From RGIG1959 sp964564305 (GTDB lineage: Bacteria > Bacillota > Clostridia > Oscillospirales > Acutalibacteraceae), in NCBI GenBank assembly GCA_964564305.1, contig CAZMAM010000022.1, forward strand, positions 1 to 26,739: 26,739 nt of DNA, given 5' to 3'. Within the stretch, counting starts at the first letter, position 1, and each line of letters starts with the position of its first letter. The notes beneath the pieces are model-generated. The model was given only the letters and a program-made list of their open reading frames with translations, was not told where the DNA came from and searched no databases. The translations under genes and the position numbers were made by a program. Shown one piece after another: positions 23,963-26,739 of this stretch.

Positions 23963-24665
23963 ACGGTTTTCCCTCCGTCTCATTGAGTATCCACGCAATG
24001 CCCTTGGCCATTCGCTGATTGGGCTGCCGAAAATGATTTCCCGGATTCAACTCGTACCGGCAATCGATCCCCCGCGACCGGAGCAGTTCGGCAATCCTTC
24101 GGGTGTTTTCCTGAACGGGGGCGAGGTACGGATTGGCGGTGCGGCTCTCTTCATCCCCGAGCGAAAGATACACACAGCCGAGATCCGCCCGAAACGGCCG
24201 GGATCCGGCATAATCGCAGAATCCCGGGAACCACAGCGATCCGGACGCGCTCGCCACCGCAGTAAAGCACTTTGTATGAAAAGCGCTGTACAAAGCAAAA
24301 AGTCCCGCCAGCGAATACCCGGCAATGGCGCGAAAGCGCGGGCGAATCCCCGCAAGTTCCTCCGCTGCGGGAACGATCTGCCCGGTCAGCACCCGCAAAT
24401 AATCATCCGCTCCGCCGGTACAGGGCGTATCCCCGGGCGCGATGGGCGGAACGGACCAAGGGGACATATCGTGATCCCACGCAAGCCCCGATATCGCCGC
24501 CAGCGTAAACGAAGGGCAGCGCGCCGAACGGCACGCCTGCCAAACCTCCCGGCCTTCTCCGCGCACCGTGTTCAGGTAAACCACCGGATCTTCTTTTCTC
24601 CCGCCGCCGTAAAGAGTAACGCTCTTTCCCCGAATTGAACAGGTTAAAGGTTTTTCACTGATCAT
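23955..24665 (-). CDS. Alpha/beta-hydrolase, enterochelin esterase/esterase D-like
   Basis: 236 residues. Nucleophile elbow GYSLAG with S118 and a C-terminal histidine in NPGNHF (H211), consistent with a Ser-His-Asp esterase; the acidic member may be in SLGDEESR (D171). This layout is that of the Fes/IroE and esterase D group that cleaves ester or thioester bonds. There is no signal peptide, so it is cytoplasmic. ATG 24665 is chosen although its ribosome binding site is weak, because the predicted transcript start (about 24759) lies just upstream and longer in-frame options would begin at or before it. First gene of the operon with the adenylation and GNAT genes. Confidence 0.8.
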   Translation of the reverse strand: MISEKPLTCSIRGKSVTLYGGGRKEDPVVYLNTVRGEGREVWQACRSARCPSFTLAAISGLAWDHDMSPWSVPPIAPGDTPCTGGADDYLRVLTGQIVPAAEELAGIRPRFRAIAGYSLAGLFALYSAFHTKCFTAVASASGSLWFPGFCDYAGSRPFRADLGCVYLSLGDEESRTANPYLAPVQENTRRIAELLRSRGIDCRYELNPGNHFRQPNQRMAKGIAWILNETEGKPYE

Positions 24666-24765
24666 CTGCCACGCCCCGATCGCTTGATTTTTACCGATGC
24701 CCGATAGACCGAAAGATACGCCACTTTGCCCGCGGCGGTTGGCGACCGGCTTCATCATTTTCTGT

Positions 24766-24794
24766 ATTATACGCCCCCGCCGCCAAACATTCAA
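24766..24794 (-). promoter_or_regulatory. Promoter of the esterase-adenylation-GNAT operon
   Basis: On the minus strand: TTGAAT (24794-24789), a 17-nt spacer, TATAAT (24771-24766). It sets the transcript start near 24759. Confidence 0.72.
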
Positions 24795-24799
24795 GCGCC

Positions 24800-24889
24800 G
24801 CCGGCCGAAAAGCGGCCAGCCGCGGCAAAGCGAACAATATCAAGAAAAGAACTATCGACGCGCCTGATTTCTGCCGGCCGAAAAGCGGC
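24800..24889. repeat. Pair of 17-bp direct repeats with hairpin potential
   Basis: GCCGGCCGAAAAGCGGC occurs at 24800-24816 and again at 24873-24889. Each can fold through its GCCG/CGGC arms; the second forms TGCCG...CGGCA followed by TTTTC on the plus strand. They lie between the divergent esterase operon and rplM. Confidence 0.65.
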
Positions 24890-24990
24890 ATTTTCGTAAA
24901 TCAAGCGTGAGAAAACCATGTAAAAAGCGGCAAAATAAAGAGCAATCGGGAGAAAAGCGGATATTCGATGAAAAATTCGGGAAAATTTGC

Positions 24991-25019
24991 TTGACTCATC
25001 TTCGGGTTTATGGTATGAT
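24991..25019 (+). promoter_or_regulatory. Sigma-A promoter of rplM-rpsI
   Basis: TTGACT (24991-24996), a 17-nt spacer, TATGAT (25014-25019). The transcript would start near 25026, leaving under 30 nt of leader and no room for a structured L13 leader RNA. Confidence 0.8.
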
Positions 25020-25054
25020 GAGCGTTGCAAAAAAAGAAGGAGGACGGGAAAGCG

Positions 25055-25483
25055 ATGTCCACGTATATGGAAAAGGCTGGCGAAGTTCAGCGCAAATGGG
25101 TAATCATCAACGCCGCGGGCAAACCCTTGGGCCGTGTCGCGGCGCAGGCTGCCGTGTTGCTGCGCGGCAAGCATAAACCGACATACACCCCCCATGTGGA
25201 TTGCGGGGATCATGTCATTATCATCAACTGCGCAAAAGCGGTGCTCACCGGAAACAAATTGCAGCAAAAGATGTACATCCGGCACACCGGGTATATCGGC
25301 GGGTTAAAGCAAACCAAATATGCCACATTGATGGCGCAGCGGCCGGAAAAGGCGATGGAGCTTGCCGTAAAGGGCATGTTGCCGGATACCACCATCGGGC
25401 GCAAAGCGCTCACACGGCTTCGCGTATACAAAGACGGCAATCACGCGCACGCCGCGCAAAAGCCGGAAGAATTCCGGATGTAA
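25055..25483 (+). CDS. rplM: 50S ribosomal protein L13
   Basis: 142 residues, full length. Typical motifs: RKWVIINAAGKPLGRVAAQAA, GDHVIIINCAKAVLTGNK, YIRHTGYIGGLK, and KGMLPDTTIGRKALTRLRVY. ATG 25055 has AAGGAGG 11 nt upstream. First gene of the conserved rplM-rpsI operon, with rpsI 18 nt downstream. Confidence 0.97.
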   Translation: MSTYMEKAGEVQRKWVIINAAGKPLGRVAAQAAVLLRGKHKPTYTPHVDCGDHVIIINCAKAVLTGNKLQQKMYIRHTGYIGGLKQTKYATLMAQRPEKAMELAVKGMLPDTTIGRKALTRLRVYKDGNHAHAAQKPEEFRM

Positions 25484-25501
25484 GGAAAGGAGCTGCAGGG
25501 A

Positions 25502-25906
25502 ATGGATTACAACACCAGGCCGTATTTTTACGGCACAGGCAGAAGAAAAAAATCGGTTGCGCGGGTTCGGCTGTACGCGGGCAGCGGCAATGTGACGGTC
25601 AACGGCCGCGACATAGATGATTATTTCGGGCTGGAAACGCTCAAGTTGATTGTGCGCCAGCCTTTGGAGCTCACCGGTACGGGAGATAAATTCGATATTG
25701 AGTGCCGCGTAGGCGGCGGCGGAGTAACGGGCCAAGCGGGCGCCATCCGCCACGGCATCGCGCGCGCGCTGCTGCAGTACAATACGGAAGAATTGCGCCC
25801 GGTGCTGAAAAAGGCGGGCATGCTCACGCGCGATCCGCGCATGAAAGAACGCAAAAAGTACGGTCTCAAAGCCGCGCGCAAAGCGCCGCAGTTCAGCAAG
25901 CGTTAA
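25502..25906 (+). CDS. rpsI: 30S ribosomal protein S9
   Basis: 134 residues. Contains GTGRRKKSVARVRLYAGSG, GGGVTGQAGAIRHGIARAL and the conserved basic C-terminus RKKYGLKAARKAPQFSKR, which reaches the P-site tRNA in the ribosome. AAAGGAG precedes ATG 25502. It is followed by a strong terminator. Confidence 0.98.
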   Translation: MDYNTRPYFYGTGRRKKSVARVRLYAGSGNVTVNGRDIDDYFGLETLKLIVRQPLELTGTGDKFDIECRVGGGGVTGQAGAIRHGIARALLQYNTEELRPVLKKAGMLTRDPRMKERKKYGLKAARKAPQFSKR

Positions 25907-25936
25907 CACAGTTCATTTTTACAGCCAAAACAGCTC

Positions 25937-25978
25937 AAAAGGCCCGGAAATACGCCATTTTCCGGGCCTTTTTTTTTT
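25937..25978 (+). terminator. Rho-independent terminator of rplM-rpsI
   Basis: AAAAGGCCCGGAAA (25937-25950) pairs with TTTCCGGGCCTTTT, followed by a long T run to 25978. Confidence 0.95.
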
Positions 25979-26044
25979 ATCTGTTTCTTTGATTGCCTTT
26001 GGCGAATTTTCGCCGGATTTGAGCGGATTTGACCCTGTTTCTAA

Positions 26045-26106
26045 GTGTTAATTATGGGGCAACCGGCCTATTTTAACCCCGTTTGTGTTAAAAAATGGGG
26101 CAACCG
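26045..26106. repeat. Two imperfect direct repeats (GTGTTA...ATGGGGCAACCG)
   Basis: GTGTTA-ATT-ATGGGGCAACCG at 26045-26065 and GTGTTA-AAAA-ATGGGGCAACCG at 26085-26106, 40 bp apart. A palindrome GTGTTTAACAC follows at 26183-26193. Otherwise the 26000-26237 stretch shows no gene; the short open frames there have no family features. Confidence 0.6.
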
Positions 26107-26237
26107 AGAGCCAAAAACAGGGCGTTTTCAGTCGGGCTTTTCCCCTTTCGACCGTCGCTCCATTTTTACGAAAAACGGTATGGTGTTTAACACGGTGAAA
26201 AACCCAAAACGATTCTCAAACATTTTTCCTTAACCTC

Positions 26238-26266
26238 TTGAAAAGCGTTATCATATATGGTAACAT
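26238..26266 (+). promoter_or_regulatory. Promoter with overlapping dyad operator
   Basis: TTGAAA (26238-26243), a 17-nt spacer, TAACAT (26261-26266). The dyad GTTATCATATATGGTAAC (26247-26264) has 8 of 9 base pairs matched. It fills the spacer and enters the -10, a position typical for autorepression by the HTH protein encoded downstream. Confidence 0.6.
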
Positions 26267-26295
26267 ATAAAAGCAGGAAGATGGGAGGGATCGTT

Positions 26296-26739
26296 TTGCG
26301 CAGACAGGAAATCATCGCGCAACTTGTAGAGGCGCGGCTGGAAAAAGGCATCTCACAGGCGGAGCTTGCCCGCAGGATCGGTTCCCAGCGGTCTGATATC
26401 TGCCGTTTGGAAAGCGGAGAACAGAATTTGACTCTGGATATGATTTTGAAGATCGCTGCCGCTCTGGATAAGACCGTATCTTTTTCTTTGGAGGATCAGA
26501 AGGAAATGGAAAAAAGCATGTACAGCCTCCGAATTTATGATACGGAGCTTATGAGATTTACGATGGAAAAGCGCGGCTTGGAAGGATTGGTTGCGGAGAT
26601 CGTTTCGGTGAATGAAGCCTCCCGTTATTTGCTGCCTCTGGACATGGAATGTACCGGTGAAGGCGTCATTCAATGGCTGGAGCACCGCGTCATTCCGAAA
26701 AACAGAGCCTTTGTGGACGAGATTCTGAAAACGCTGGGG
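26296..26739 (+). CDS. XRE-type HTH protein with HipA/CtkA-like continuation (partial, runs off window)
   Basis: 148 codons to the window edge with no stop. TTG 26296 is chosen, with GGGAGGG 6 nt upstream; an in-frame ATG at 26281 overlaps that Shine-Dalgarno. Residues 4-62 form a Cro/C1 HTH: KGISQAELARRIGSQRSDIC, then RLESGEQNLTLDMILKIAAAL. From about residue 75 (MYSLRIYDTELMRFTMEKRG) the sequence changes character and runs through LLPLDMECTGEGVIQWLEHR and VIPKNRAFVDEILKTLG. The IPKNRAFVDEIL pattern resembles the N-terminal region of HipA/CtkA-type kinases of toxin-antitoxin modules; I recall this from family pattern only. Met75 (26518) has AGGA 13 nt upstream and could be an internal start. 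Base composition looks lower in GC than the neighbouring ribosomal genes, suggesting an accessory region begins here. Confidence 0.7.
   Translation, partial: MRRQEIIAQLVEARLEKGISQAELARRIGSQRSDICRLESGEQNLTLDMILKIAAALDKTVSFSLEDQKEMEKSMYSLRIYDTELMRFTMEKRGLEGLVAEIVSVNEASRYLLPLDMECTGEGVIQWLEHRVIPKNRAFVDEILKTLG

Noticed and set aside
24990..25054. L13 leader RNA before rplM
   Set aside because: The promoter leaves fewer than 30 nt of leader, which is too short for the known structure.
26107..26233. Short ORFs between rpsI and the HTH gene
   Set aside because: About 30-60 codons, no convincing ribosome binding site, and no recognisable features.

Overview
The window looks like a chromosomal segment of a Gram-positive anaerobe of class Clostridia, probably an Oscillospiraceae/Ruminococcaceae-type gut bacterium. 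Reasons seen in the sequence: a moderately GC-rich chromosome with strong AGGAGG-type ribosome binding sites and textbook TTGACA-17-TATAAT promoters; the gene order DUF512 radical-SAM protein - der - plsY - gpsA; the DUF177-rpmF pair; a NifU-like/GGGtGRT gene pair; and a secreted protein ending in a degenerate dockerin-like module. The genus is inference.

Layout. 61-1380 (minus): secreted two-repeat protein with a dockerin-like C-terminus. 1701-1998: a tiny self-contained unit (promoter, 45-codon HTH ORF, terminator). 2041-4473 (plus): Sfp-type phosphopantetheinyl transferase, then the NifU-like and GGGtGRT genes. 4620-7293: divergent Gfo/Idh/MocA oxidoreductase (minus) and murC (plus). 7586-11503: divergent glycogen phosphorylase (minus) and nagA (plus). 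11632-13503 (plus): a small Cys-rich membrane protein and guaB. 13751-18277 (minus): operon DUF512 - der - plsY - gpsA. 18762-19490 (minus): DUF177 - rpmF. 19632-21597 (minus): small P-loop protein and pgi. 21953-24665 (minus): a three-gene unit of an esterase-like hydrolase, a standalone adenylation domain and a GNAT acetyltransferase. 25055-25906 (plus): rplM-rpsI. 26296-end (plus): start of a protein with an XRE-type HTH followed by what looks like a HipA/CtkA-like segment, behind a promoter that overlaps a dyad.

Most genes are housekeeping: cell wall (murC), phospholipid (plsY, gpsA), ribosome (rpmF, rplM, rpsI, der), purines (guaB) and sugar metabolism (glgP, nagA, pgi). The less ordinary content is: (i) a 181-bp MITE-like palindromic element in two full copies (7376-7556, 18536-18716) plus two or three single-end relics, with compensatory base changes in the hairpin; (ii) the esterase/adenylation/GNAT operon, with no carrier protein visible; (iii) the HTH-HipA-like fusion at the right edge; (iv) the mini-HTH unit with an in-frame stop; (v) the NifU-like/GGGtGRT pair; and (vi) a 98-bp identical tract between the two repeats of the dockerin-like protein. 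I see no rRNA, tRNA, CRISPR array, transposase or prophage genes.
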